From the NCBI RefSeq assembly GCF_001904725.1, contig NZ_MRCE01000020.1, forward strand, positions 1 to 64,000: a stretch of DNA of 64,000 nt. The letters run 5' to 3'. This document shows, piece after piece, positions 18,715 to 27,425 of this stretch (within the stretch, counting starts at the first letter, position 1; every line of letters starts with the position of its first letter). Under the pieces are notes generated by a model that had not been told where the DNA came from, ran no database searches, and was given only the letters and a program-made list of their open reading frames with translations. Made by a program: the position numbers and the translations under genes. This DNA comes from Phormidium ambiguum IAM M-71 (GTDB lineage: Bacteria > Cyanobacteriota > Cyanobacteriia > Cyanobacteriales > Aerosakkonemataceae).

Positions 18715-19476
18715 ATGCTCATTCGATCGACTTGGACACTAACTGTTATTGAACCAATGGTGTTACCTCGCACTTATGGATTGGAATTAGTTAAAGAATT
18801 ACACCATCAAATGGGGTTAGAAATCGGTCAATCAAAGATAACTACTACAACCTACTCAGGAATTTTAGGACGCTGTATTGCCTCTGGTGACTTTATTAAT
18901 TTTCATCCTAATGAGTTTTACCAGCTATCGATTTGCGGGTTAAATGAAACAGTATCAAAAGCGATAGCATCTCTTGATCTTTCCTCTGGGTTAGAGTTTT
19001 TGGGTGCAAAGTTTGCAGTGTGCGATCGCCAAGAAGAAATCACCAGTTATGAAGAACTTTATACCACTTTAGTTGCCAACGAACCAGAACCAATTAACCG
19101 CTTTAATTTGCAGTTTACTACCCCTACTGCTTTTGCTCAAAGGAGTAACCACTTACCTTTACCGCTGCCAAGTTTAATGTTTCGCAGTTGGTTAGAAAGA
19201 TGGAATGAATTTGCGCCAGTTTATTTAGGAGGTGATGAATTAATTGCTTATTTGGAAAGTGCAGTTGTGATTAAGTCACATCTAATTAAAACGCGCTCGT
19301 TTCAATTATCGAGAGGTTACATTAATGGATTTGTTGGTAATGTAAATTTACAAATTTCTTACAAAATTGATCCTCTACTGATAAATGTAGCTCATCTACT
19401 GATTCAGTATAGCCAGTATTCAAGTACGGGAATCAAAACCCGTTTGGGAATGGGACAGACAAGTATAAACCTATAG
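18715..19476 (+). CDS. cas6: Second Cas6 endoribonuclease, 253 aa
   Basis: The RAMP block FTTPTAFAQRSNHLPLPLP resembles that of the first Cas6, and the C-terminal glycine-rich loop reads STGIKTRLGMGQ. The protein is short and lacks the HTH tail of the first Cas6. It lies inside the csm operon between csm5 and the Csx1-type gene, so it probably matures crRNA for the III-A complex. Which of the two repeat types it prefers cannot be read from sequence. The start codon comes 2 bp after the csm5 stop. Confidence 0.9.
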   Translation: MLIRSTWTLTVIEPMVLPRTYGLELVKELHHQMGLEIGQSKITTTTYSGILGRCIASGDFINFHPNEFYQLSICGLNETVSKAIASLDLSSGLEFLGAKFAVCDRQEEITSYEELYTTLVANEPEPINRFNLQFTTPTAFAQRSNHLPLPLPSLMFRSWLERWNEFAPVYLGGDELIAYLESAVVIKSHLIKTRSFQLSRGYINGFVGNVNLQISYKIDPLLINVAHLLIQYSQYSSTGIKTRLGMGQTSINL

Positions 19477-19493
19477 GGGCTTCGAGGTATTTT

Positions 19494-20780
19494 ATGAAAG
19501 CTATATCATTTCTTGGTTTTACAAAGTATGAGGAAACAACATATCTTCATCCTATAAAACAGGGAGTTTTTTTTAAAACGCCATTTTTTCAAGAAGCATT
19601 AGTAGAGTTTTATCAGCCAGAAATCCTCTATGTTTTATTGACTAAAACTGTAGAAACACAAATACCTAAAGGTGCAACTGAAACAAATTGGGACGCTCTA
19701 AAAGAAAAGTTAGATGGTAAGGAAGTAAATGGAAAGAAGCTAAACCTACAACCTATTAAAAATATTCCCGAACGCAACAGCCCTGAAGATGTTTGGTGGA
19801 TATTCCAAGAAATAACAAACAATTTACAAGACGGAGATAGAGTTATATTTGACATTACCTATAGTTTTCGCTCTCTACCTGTAGTTGTATTGCTTGCTGT
19901 CACCTATTTACGAGTAGTCCGTAATGTCAATATTGAAGGCTTGATTTATGGAGCCTATGAAGCAAAAAATAAAGAAACAAATGAAACTCCAACGTTTGAC
20001 TTACTGCCAATTGTCAGTTTACTAAACTGGACAACAGCAACCGATCAATTCCTCCAAACAGGTAATGGAGAAGCTCTGGCTAGCTTACTTCATAATAGCA
20101 AACCTGAAACTGAAAACTTAGCATCAAGTATCAAAGGCATTGCTCAAGGTTTACAATTGTTGCGACCAATGGATGTTATGCGAGAATCTGCTTTACTACC
20201 GGAGCATATTGCAGAAGCTACTCCAGTAATTTCTCAGTTTGTGCCTCCTTTTGCTACCTTGTTAAAGCGTGTGGAAAAAGATTACGGTGATTTTGGATTG
20301 AATAATCCAGAAGAATACATTACTAATTCAAAAGTTGTACTGCTCAAACAACTGAGCATGATTGAATGGTATACAGCAAAAGGACAAACAGTTCAAGCCT
20401 TATCTTTGGCACGAGAATGGTTGCCATCGCTATTATGCCATCATTTTCAGTTAGATCCTCTTGAAAAAGCCAATCGAGATGAAATGGAATTACTTTTAAA
20501 TGGAGGAAAAATTAAAGACTCTAATGGAAATACTATTAAAGAGTCTTCTTATTTGGCTCAATGGTCAAGTCTGGTAAAGAAAAAGAGAAAGCAAATTAAT
20601 AATCTTTGGGGAGGAGAGTTTAATCTTGCTAATCTGCGTAACGATGCACTACACGCAGGCTTTCGGAAAAAACCAAAAAGTGCCGAAGAAATTATTAAAC
20701 AAACAGAAATAATTATTAAAGAACTTAAAGCTATCGCTGTAGTTTGGGAGTTGACAAATGCAAATGATAATGGCAATTGA
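19494..20780 (+). CDS. csx1: Csx1-type CARF-HEPN ribonuclease (TIGR02221-like), 428 aa
   Basis: The N-terminal half looks like a CARF sensor domain. It starts with KAISFLGFTKY and has the characteristic DITYSFRSLP (120-129), followed by VVLLAVTYLR and LIYGAYE. The C-terminal half is helical and ends with a HEPN active-site motif, RNDALH (R382-x4-H387). Proteins of this class are RNases activated by cyclic oligoadenylate from Cas10, which gives collateral RNA cleavage. Two Csx3 proteins upstream would terminate the signal. It overlaps the following cas3 start by 23 bp. Confidence 0.85.
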   Translation: MKAISFLGFTKYEETTYLHPIKQGVFFKTPFFQEALVEFYQPEILYVLLTKTVETQIPKGATETNWDALKEKLDGKEVNGKKLNLQPIKNIPERNSPEDVWWIFQEITNNLQDGDRVIFDITYSFRSLPVVVLLAVTYLRVVRNVNIEGLIYGAYEAKNKETNETPTFDLLPIVSLLNWTTATDQFLQTGNGEALASLLHNSKPETENLASSIKGIAQGLQLLRPMDVMRESALLPEHIAEATPVISQFVPPFATLLKRVEKDYGDFGLNNPEEYITNSKVVLLKQLSMIEWYTAKGQTVQALSLAREWLPSLLCHHFQLDPLEKANRDEMELLLNGGKIKDSNGNTIKESSYLAQWSSLVKKKRKQINNLWGGEFNLANLRNDALHAGFRKKPKSAEEIIKQTEIIIKELKAIAVVWELTNANDNGN

Positions 20781-21393
20781 AAACTACTTCCACACCCTCA
20801 CCAAATTCCCGCCGCGACAATTCCAACTCCAAACCATTGAGAAACTCCTCAACCGCCAAGACATCCTCCTCCGCGCACCCACCGGGTCAGGGAAAACAGA
20901 AACGGCGATCGCACCAATACTCTTCGCCAAACCCCTACAACTGAACTTCCCCAACAAATTAATCTACGTTGTCCCTTTACGCACCCTCGCCAATAGCTTG
21001 CGTCAAAGAACAGAAATTCTCCTCGAAAATTGGTCAAAATACTATCCTTTACCTCGACCTTTAACAGTCACATTGCAAACCGGAGAAAACCCAGAAGACC
21101 CACGTTTTGAAGGCGATATCATCTTCTGTACGATCGACCAAATGTTAAGCAGTTTTCTCAACATTCCTTACTCTGTAGGTCGCGGTTCTGCTAATGTCAA
21201 CGCTGGAGCAATCTTTGCCTCTTACTTAGTATTTGATGAATTGCACTTACTCGACCCAGAACGCTCATTTACCACTGTCTTGAAAGTCTTACAGCAAGTT
21301 AAAGGAATTGCACCTTTCCTACTAATGACCGCCACCTTAACTGATGAACTATCTCAGCAAATTAAAGAGGTAATAGATCGTGGAAATCATTGA
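20758..21393 (+). CDS. cas3: Cas3 helicase, N-terminal RecA1 half, 211 aa (split gene)
   Basis: This frame carries the first RecA domain of the Cas3 helicase: Walker A APTGSGKTETA (40-50), YVVPLRTLANSLRQR (motif Ia), the Walker B box VFDELH (158-163) and the TAT motif (191-193). It stops shortly after motif III, while the rest of Cas3 continues in the +1 frame. The ATG overlaps the end of csx1 and has GGGAG upstream. Skipping one base (C at 21379) joins both halves into an uninterrupted Cas3. The break lies exactly between RecA1 and RecA2, so it may be a mutation, an assembly error, programmed frameshifting or a genuine two-chain helicase. Confidence 0.85.
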   Translation: MQMIMAIENYFHTLTKFPPRQFQLQTIEKLLNRQDILLRAPTGSGKTETAIAPILFAKPLQLNFPNKLIYVVPLRTLANSLRQRTEILLENWSKYYPLPRPLTVTLQTGENPEDPRFEGDIIFCTIDQMLSSFLNIPYSVGRGSANVNAGAIFASYLVFDELHLLDPERSFTTVLKVLQQVKGIAPFLLMTATLTDELSQQIKEVIDRGNH

Positions 21394-23419
21394 AGTTAGC
21401 CAAACAGATTTAGTAGAAATTGAAGGCGATCGTCACCGCACTTTTAGAGCCATAAACACTCCTTTAACAGCAGACGTTATCCTCGATGACATTCAACAAA
21501 ATCAGCGCCAGCGAGTTATTGTGATTTGTAACACTGTATCGCAAGCGCAAGGTTTATTGCGGGATTTGGATGCGCTTAACTGTGAAGGTAAATTAAAAAT
21601 TACCTTACTTCATTCTCGCTTTTTGCCAGAACATCGCGCCCAAAAAGAAGCTGATATTAAAACGCTATTTTCTGAGCAATGGCAAGCTGATAGTTATTGC
21701 CATATTTTAATAGCTACTCAAGTAATAGAAGCCGGACTTAACATCACTTGTGAAATTATGCACGCAGAGTTATGTCCGATGAATTCACTATTACAAAGAG
21801 CCGGAAGGTGTGCTAGGTTCAAAGGAGAGAAAGGTGAAGTTTGCGTTTATTGGAGTATTCAGATTAATCCAGAAAATGGGGAATTAGGCGAGCGCGATTT
21901 TGCAGAAGAACCAACAGAACAGAAAAAAAGCTTTTTGCCTTACGAGCGAGAACTTTGTGAGTTAACTTGGCAGGTTTTAGAAGCACATACACAATCAGAA
22001 CAAGTCGATCGGCAAGTTGATTTTAACCTAGAACAAGCATGGATTAATCAGGTACACATAGCAGCAGATTCCCTACAAGCAGAACGGAGAAAAAATAGCT
22101 CTGCTGAATTTGAAAGAAAGTTCAATGATGCTATATTCACAGGCGATCGATCGGTTGCCGATGACTTAATTCGTCATGTAGATAACCGCAGTGTATTTGT
22201 TTGGAATGAACCAACTCTAATTGATTTTGACGATAATCAACAAATAAATCCCAAAAAACTATTAGCCTTTTCTGTACCCCTTACTACTTTATTAAAAGTT
22301 TGGCGCGAAGTCCAAAATTTAGAATATCAAATTGATTGGATATTCAAGCGTATTGAAGCACCAAAAGGAAAAGCTGCTGAAACTTACAATCAACCTGTTT
22401 GTATCACCGTTCGTTCCCATACTGACTTAGTGAATAGCTGGCAAATCTTAGTTAATCCTCGCTACGTCTACTATGACGAAGAGATTGGTTTACTCATCGG
22501 AATAAATGTTGAAGGTAATCACTTTACTTCTCCCAATAAACTACCAAAACAAGCGGTTAGTGAATATGAGTATCAGATGGATACTTATGTCGGACATTTA
22601 GGCTGTATGTGGAAATGCTGGCGGGAATCTTTCTCGACAATAGGCTTAAAAAATGGTAACTGGGTAAAAACTCAGTATGGTAGCGTTCGTCATGAATTAC
22701 TAAACACTGGCGGACGATTTATTCAGCAGAAGATTTTGACTCAATTAACCATAATTCAAGCAGAAGAACTGTTTGAATATTTGGTATTATTAGCAATTTT
22801 TACTCATGATTTGGGAAAATTACAAATAAAATGGCAAGCAGTTATGAAGGGATGGCAAGCGATCGCACATTCTAGCTTCAAAGGTAAACCACCTAAATCA
22901 CATTTACTAGCACACACAGACTATAACCCAGAAGATGAGGAACAGAAACAAGCTCTCAAAGCTTATGAAGCCAAACACAAACGACCTAACCATGCTGTTG
23001 AAAGTGCTTTCTTAGCACAATACATTTTACAACAATCTCTATTTCCCTTATTACAAAATGAGTTTAATGCTGATAATCAACAGATTTTCGGTATTATATA
23101 TACGGTGATTTTAGCAGCAGGAAGACATCATTCTGCTTGGGCAAAAGGCTGGGAAATTAAAGAGATTCGGAAAATCGGAGATATTCAATTACATCCAGAA
23201 GCACAAAATGCGATCGCATCCAGTTGGCGCAGTCTGACTCGTTGGTTATCTGAAACCTTACTTCTACCACCAGAAGTACCAAATCTAAATCAAAACTGTT
23301 ATCCAATTAGAGAATTAGACCTCAAAAGATTTTCTCTAAACCAAATGGAATATTTACAACTATACTGGTTAGTCGTGAGAGCATTACGACTATGTGACCA
23401 ACGTTCAGTACAACTTTAG
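21380..23419 (+). CDS. cas3: Cas3 helicase, RecA2 half plus C-terminal HD nuclease, 679 aa
   Basis: This is the remainder of Cas3. RecA2 carries ATQVIEAGLNI (motif V) and LQRAGRCARF (motif VI). A C-terminal HD nuclease follows with FTHDLGK (His476-Asp477), a downstream NHAVESAF and AAGRHHSAW (His583-584). The helicase-then-HD order is the reverse of the common HD-helicase Cas3. The only local start is GTG at 21380, overlapping the first half by 14 bp. A stop at 21374 in this frame excludes a longer independent start. Together with cas8-cas7-cas5 downstream it would supply DNA destruction for the type I system. Confidence 0.85.
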   Translation: MEIIEVSQTDLVEIEGDRHRTFRAINTPLTADVILDDIQQNQRQRVIVICNTVSQAQGLLRDLDALNCEGKLKITLLHSRFLPEHRAQKEADIKTLFSEQWQADSYCHILIATQVIEAGLNITCEIMHAELCPMNSLLQRAGRCARFKGEKGEVCVYWSIQINPENGELGERDFAEEPTEQKKSFLPYERELCELTWQVLEAHTQSEQVDRQVDFNLEQAWINQVHIAADSLQAERRKNSSAEFERKFNDAIFTGDRSVADDLIRHVDNRSVFVWNEPTLIDFDDNQQINPKKLLAFSVPLTTLLKVWREVQNLEYQIDWIFKRIEAPKGKAAETYNQPVCITVRSHTDLVNSWQILVNPRYVYYDEEIGLLIGINVEGNHFTSPNKLPKQAVSEYEYQMDTYVGHLGCMWKCWRESFSTIGLKNGNWVKTQYGSVRHELLNTGGRFIQQKILTQLTIIQAEELFEYLVLLAIFTHDLGKLQIKWQAVMKGWQAIAHSSFKGKPPKSHLLAHTDYNPEDEEQKQALKAYEAKHKRPNHAVESAFLAQYILQQSLFPLLQNEFNADNQQIFGIIYTVILAAGRHHSAWAKGWEIKEIRKIGDIQLHPEAQNAIASSWRSLTRWLSETLLLPPEVPNLNQNCYPIRELDLKRFSLNQMEYLQLYWLVVRALRLCDQRSVQL

Positions 23420-23436
23420 AACTTGAAGAAAATTGC

Positions 23437-24054
23437 TCATTGACCTGCTCGACAAATCTGCGATGCAGTTAAATCCAACTCTGGAAAATTTTGCGATTCA
23501 ATCCGTTCATTTTCCCGAAATTGACGTACTTGATACTCTCCCTCAACAAGTTGATAGACAGAAAGGGTAGGTCGTTTGGGATTGCCAATAAAACGTCTTC
23601 CTCCTAATCCCAAATAATCGACAATCCAATATTCCGAAATACCTATCATTTCGTATTCTTTCAACTTTAAAGCATAATCATCACTCCAATTAGTAGAAAC
23701 TACTTCCACTACCAAACGGACAGAACTTCCTTGAGTAATTACAGATTCCTTTTCCCATCTGGGATTATCTGCGATCGATCTTTCATCAAGTACAATCACA
23801 TCTGGTTCATACCCAGACTCGTCGCGGATAGATTTAATCACACATTCTTTGGGAATGAAATAGGGAAGTTTTAGCCGTCTAATTTCAAAGTTCAGTTCAG
23901 CTATTGTAAAACCAGCTACCCACGAATGTTTCCCTGTAGGTTTAGGCATCTCGACAATTTCTCCGCTGCGTAGTTCGTAGTGGCATCCCGTCCCTTCTGG
24001 ATACCAAGCAATAAATTCATCAAATGTAACTGAACTGGGTATTGCTTGAACCAT
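23437..24054 (-). CDS. Uma2-family (DUF820) putative endonuclease, 205 aa
   Basis: A PD-(D/E)xK fold is suggested by GYEPDVIVLDE and VRLVVEVVS, with the conserved YELRSGEIVEMPKPTGKHSW near residues 26-45 and ISEYWIVDYLGL further on. The family is very abundant in cyanobacteria and its role is unknown. The gene runs against the cas operon, between cas3 and cas8, so it is probably an insertion unrelated to CRISPR function. ATG is preceded by AAGGGCG. Confidence 0.88.
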   Translation of the reverse strand: MVQAIPSSVTFDEFIAWYPEGTGCHYELRSGEIVEMPKPTGKHSWVAGFTIAELNFEIRRLKLPYFIPKECVIKSIRDESGYEPDVIVLDERSIADNPRWEKESVITQGSSVRLVVEVVSTNWSDDYALKLKEYEMIGISEYWIVDYLGLGGRRFIGNPKRPTLSVYQLVEGEYQVRQFRENERIESQNFPELDLTASQICRAGQ

Positions 24055-24162
24055 AACGCCCTTTTCTATTGTTGCTAAATCGGGTTTGATATCTTAAATA
24101 TACTGGTTAATTGTTCGTGTCTTGCAACGATCGACTTTGGTGCGGTTAAATTTTTAAATTAC

Positions 24163-24199
24163 CTTCTAAATTTATAAGTCCCCATCCGGGGATTGAAAC
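24163..24199 (+). repeat. Solitary degenerate CRISPR repeat
   Basis: A 37-nt unit starts CTTCTAAATTTATAAG, has a CCCC-ATCC-GGGG hairpin centre and ends GATTGAAAC. It has the same length and the same layout as the array repeats (CTTTC start, CCCC/GGGG stem, TGAAAC end). It lies just before the 3' end of the 65-aa minus-strand gene and 224 bp before the degenerate mini-array. Confidence 0.7.
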
Positions 24200-24212
24200 T
24201 ATATACTTTTAG

Positions 24213-24410
24213 TTATCGATCTGATTCAAGAAAATCAGCAATCGAAATGACTTCCCCCTCATTATTAACCCAGGCAAAAGATTCTTGTTCTACAGAAATT
24301 TTACCTCTTTCCCTAGACTCTAATGCCTCAGTAATCGAGTTGTAAAACTCCTCAAAACTATCATTGTCTTGATTAGAGTCTGATGAGGAAGTATATGGAT
24401 TATTATCCAT
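24213..24410 (-). CDS. Small acidic hypothetical protein, 65 aa
   Basis: The ATG has a perfect AGGAGG ribosome site, which makes this a believable gene despite its size. The product is acidic, with a Ser/Asp/Asn-rich N-terminus (NNPYTSSSDSNQDNDSFEEF) and a C-terminal WVNNEGEVISIADFLESD. I do not recognise the family. Similar short acidic proteins occur as antitoxins or anti-CRISPR-like factors, but nothing here proves either. It is bracketed by degenerate CRISPR repeats, and its ribosome site lies next to the 5' end of the first repeat of the mini-array. Confidence 0.5.
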   Translation of the reverse strand: MDNNPYTSSSDSNQDNDSFEEFYNSITEALESRERGKISVEQESFAWVNNEGEVISIADFLESDR

Positions 24411-24422
24411 CAGGAACCTCCT

Positions 24423-24532
24423 GTCTCTACCTAATTAATCCCCACTAAGGGACTGAAACCTTAACGGTAGAGATAGCAGAGAATATCAATCGGTTATCTC
24501 TACTTAACTAATCCCTATCGGGGGACTGAAAC
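24423..24532 (+). CRISPR. Degenerate CRISPR mini-array (two repeats, one spacer)
   Basis: Two 37-nt repeat-like units, 24423-24459 and 24496-24532, match each other at 29 of 37 positions and are separated by a 36-nt spacer. Both start with (G/A)TCTCTAC, contain TAATCCC and end in GGGACTGAAAC, the same 3' handle as the main arrays. The 5' halves differ from both main repeats, so this is a third repeat type. The unit lies about 100 bp upstream of cas8 on the same strand, and no leader like those of the main arrays precedes it. It could yield one crRNA-like molecule. Confidence 0.75.
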
Positions 24533-24620
24533 AGTATTTCCATCCCACAAGGAAACGAACCTTAATTCTGGAATACCCCTCTTCCAAGTGGGGAATAGAA
24601 TAGCAACAGCAATAGAGATA
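24467..24620 (+). promoter_or_regulatory. TAGAGATA elements and hairpin upstream of cas8
   Basis: The octamer TAGAGATA occurs in the mini-array spacer (within 24467-24475), as its inverse TATCTCTAC at 24495-24503 (together a 9-bp perfect dyad), and again at 24613-24620, just before the cas8 ATG at 24629. A CCCC/GGGG stem-loop lies at 24576-24593. This arrangement suggests operator sites or base-pairing targets of the crRNA-like RNA. That is inference. Confidence 0.4.
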
Positions 24621-24628
24621 AACCACCA

Positions 24629-26434
24629 ATGACTGAGGCGCTGATTGTACCGAAGAAATTTAATACTTATGCTGACACCTTTTTGTTATTGGGTTTAGCA
24701 CAAATTGTAGATGATGCACTGCATCGCACCCAACAAAATAGAGAAATGCAGCTAATCGATGCCGGAACTAATTACCAGATTCAATTTGCTAAAGCGATCA
24801 ACATTGCCGCCTTTGCTCAACTAAATTATACCAACCCATTTTCACCTGTCAAAGGACAGAAAACAGATGAAAGCCAAATACCATCTGAAACTATCCCTTT
24901 TGATGTAGTTAAGGAGGTAGAAAAACGTAAACTATATCAACAATATCGTTATCAAACTGGTGGCAAAGGAGAGTGGAGTGAAGAAGTACCAAAACCGCCA
25001 GATCCGAGAACGCAAAATGGTGCGATTCTGGTTTCCATGCGGCACGATCGCAATCATAATAGCTTATGGTTAGAAAGTTGGAAACTTAAAGACCATTATG
25101 GAAGTTTAGTAACTGCATTATGTCAAACTTTTGCTCAAAATAATCATACTCAGCCAACATCAGAAGTAGTTGCCGAGCTATTTTTTCAACAAACAAATGT
25201 AAAATTACCAGAAATAGCGGCAGCTGTAAAAATTTATCTTCCCACTGCTGTACAGGGAGTCAATCGAGTCAAAGCTGATAGCAATAGAACTGATGCTCAA
25301 AAAGTAGATTGGTTAACTCTTTGGTTAATAGCTAATGGCTTATTTGAATTTGCAATTTCTGAACGAGTTAAAGTTGCAGAAAATACTTATGATTGGCGGG
25401 TAGTCGCCTTAGAACCAAAAGATATTTCTTGGCAGAAATACCGAGATGTACTAAGAAGTTTGCGGCAATTTAATCCACCAGGAGGCGGACATGGTATTGC
25501 GAGATTTGATGCTGAGTTAGTGTTAAAATTGTGCCAGCAACTTTTAGAGAATCATCCAGCTAAAGCCGAAGGTAGAGAAGAAAATATTTTTGAGTTTTGG
25601 GGAAAACCAGTAAATGATTTTGTTGGCAGTTTTCCTGGTACGCATTTTGGTTCAAAAGGACAAGTTTATGGTGTCAAAGAATTATTTACGCTGGGGTTGC
25701 CAGGGTGGATTATTCCTGATGATTATGCCGAATTACTTGATTACTTGGATGTGCTAAAAGAGCATTTATCAGTAATTGTGTCCTTGTCAGCGGAAGCTGG
25801 GCATAGCGAGTTATTAGCAGCTTATCGAGATTTTATTACTGGAACTAATTTCTCTAGTTTTTTTAGGTTCCAAGCTAGTTATGCTGATTATGTTGTCAAA
25901 CAATTAGCTAATCCCCAAGGGAAAAATCCTCGTTTGTTTTCCGTAAATGGACTAAATATCATGACCAAAAAAGATGTTGATTTTACTAAAATTACCAGAG
26001 ATGCCAGCTTTTTGAGAATTGCCAAAGCCATAAATCAAGCAACAGTTTATGCGGGAAAAGTTACCACTAAAGATGGGATAAAGGAATTAGACTGGCAGCG
26101 AAATTATGGATTAGCACAACTTTTAAACAGTCAGTCTGGTTCAAAAAAAGATTTTATTTGTGCGATCGCAGAATTTCTCGGTAAATATGAGCATGAAAAT
26201 CTGCGTTTGTCCGAAAAATACTTAAACGAAGGTAAGCGTCTCAAGCGCGTACAACCTACTAAAGAAGATTTGGATAGGTTGATGGAATTAATCAATGAAT
26301 TCGATACAGTCCTAGTAGCTAATTTGTTGATTGCTTATGGTTACGCTAAATGGAATACAGCCAAAAAATCACCTTCACCCGATATGGCTGATGACTCAAC
26401 TGAATCAGATGAAGACACAACAGACGAAGAATAA
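24629..26434 (+). CDS. cas8: Cas8-like large subunit of type I Cascade, 601 aa
   Basis: Position and size identify this as the large subunit: it directly precedes cas7 and cas5 in a complete type I operon. I cannot place it in a named Cas8 subfamily from memory. The N-terminus (FNTYADTFLLLGLAQIVDDA) is helical, and a glycine-rich FNPPGGGHGIARFD lies mid-protein. The last 25 residues are acidic and disordered (DMADDSTESDEDTTDEE). Cas8 normally recognises the PAM and contacts Cas3. The start ATG has only a weak ribosome site, which may fit regulation in the unusual leader in front of it. Confidence 0.75.
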   Translation: MTEALIVPKKFNTYADTFLLLGLAQIVDDALHRTQQNREMQLIDAGTNYQIQFAKAINIAAFAQLNYTNPFSPVKGQKTDESQIPSETIPFDVVKEVEKRKLYQQYRYQTGGKGEWSEEVPKPPDPRTQNGAILVSMRHDRNHNSLWLESWKLKDHYGSLVTALCQTFAQNNHTQPTSEVVAELFFQQTNVKLPEIAAAVKIYLPTAVQGVNRVKADSNRTDAQKVDWLTLWLIANGLFEFAISERVKVAENTYDWRVVALEPKDISWQKYRDVLRSLRQFNPPGGGHGIARFDAELVLKLCQQLLENHPAKAEGREENIFEFWGKPVNDFVGSFPGTHFGSKGQVYGVKELFTLGLPGWIIPDDYAELLDYLDVLKEHLSVIVSLSAEAGHSELLAAYRDFITGTNFSSFFRFQASYADYVVKQLANPQGKNPRLFSVNGLNIMTKKDVDFTKITRDASFLRIAKAINQATVYAGKVTTKDGIKELDWQRNYGLAQLLNSQSGSKKDFICAIAEFLGKYEHENLRLSEKYLNEGKRLKRVQPTKEDLDRLMELINEFDTVLVANLLIAYGYAKWNTAKKSPSPDMADDSTESDEDTTDEE

Positions 26435-26450
26435 TTAGGAGAATTAACCA

Positions 26451-27425
26451 ATGACTAACCAAGCGTTAACAGTTTATTCTATTTCCATTAGTGGCTTGCT
26501 ATCTTGGCAATTACAAGCATTGAATAATGAAGGAAATGAAGGCAATCAATCATTAACTCGCCGTTACTATATTGTCAAAAAAGGCGACCCAGAACCAAAA
26601 TTTGTTAATGGTGTGTCTGGTGATATGCTCAAACATATTCAAGCCGAACATTTACACCGAATCACTATCGAAGAAGGACTGACTTTATCAGAGGGTGGGA
26701 AGCAGTTTAACCCCGATCGCATTGGCTATGATATTGAATTAGCAGAAAAACAAAAAACATCTTTATTTCCTGAAGGAGAAACCGATCTATCTGCTAAAAC
26801 TGCAAAAGTAATTCAACTTTGCACTATCAGCGATTTAGAAGGGTTTATGGTGACAGAAAAGAAAGGTCAAACCCTGAAACGCGAGTCGGTAATTGAATTT
26901 GGTGCAGTGGTTGGTTTACCTGATTTTGTGAAAACTCAAAGTTACTTTCATGCTAAATATGGTGTCGATAATCCTACACCTTACAACGTACAAATTAGTT
27001 CGGGATTATACGCTACTGTTTTAAATATTGAAGCATTTCGCATTGGCTATAATCCCCATGATTTTAAGTATGCGATCGCTCTGGACGAACGCAAAAAACG
27101 CCTAGATGCTTTACTCAAAAGCGTGATGTACACCTATTTACAACCCAATGGTGCAAAACGCAATACCAATCTGCCACACCCTGATGATTTTGAAGGAATA
27201 ATTACTGTCACTACCCGCCGTTGTCCAGCACCAATGATTAGTGCTTTAGAATCAACTTATCGTGACCAAATTCAGAGTATTGCTGATACCTTGAATCGAT
27301 TAAATGGCGCAGGTACGGTACATTTATTTCCTTTTAATAGTATGGCAGAATTTGCTGAACAAATTGCCCAGTTAATTACCGTAGCACAACCTTGGGAGAG
27401 CAATCATGCCGAAGCGATCGAATAA
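26451..27425 (+). CDS. cas7: Cas7 (DevR/Csa2-like) backbone of type I Cascade, 324 aa
   Basis: Cas7 forms the crRNA-coating filament. The start YSISISGLLSWQLQALNNEG and the central LKRESVIEFGAVVGLPDFVK, followed by NVQISSGLYATVLNIEAFRI, match the DevR/Cas7 autoregulator-type family. It starts 16 bp after cas8, with an AGGAG-like site, and overlaps cas5 by 20 bp, so translation is coupled. The DevR resemblance and the cas8-cas7-cas5 order suggest an I-A/I-B (former MYXAN-like) arrangement rather than I-D or I-E. Confidence 0.88.
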   Translation: MTNQALTVYSISISGLLSWQLQALNNEGNEGNQSLTRRYYIVKKGDPEPKFVNGVSGDMLKHIQAEHLHRITIEEGLTLSEGGKQFNPDRIGYDIELAEKQKTSLFPEGETDLSAKTAKVIQLCTISDLEGFMVTEKKGQTLKRESVIEFGAVVGLPDFVKTQSYFHAKYGVDNPTPYNVQISSGLYATVLNIEAFRIGYNPHDFKYAIALDERKKRLDALLKSVMYTYLQPNGAKRNTNLPHPDDFEGIITVTTRRCPAPMISALESTYRDQIQSIADTLNRLNGAGTVHLFPFNSMAEFAEQIAQLITVAQPWESNHAEAIE

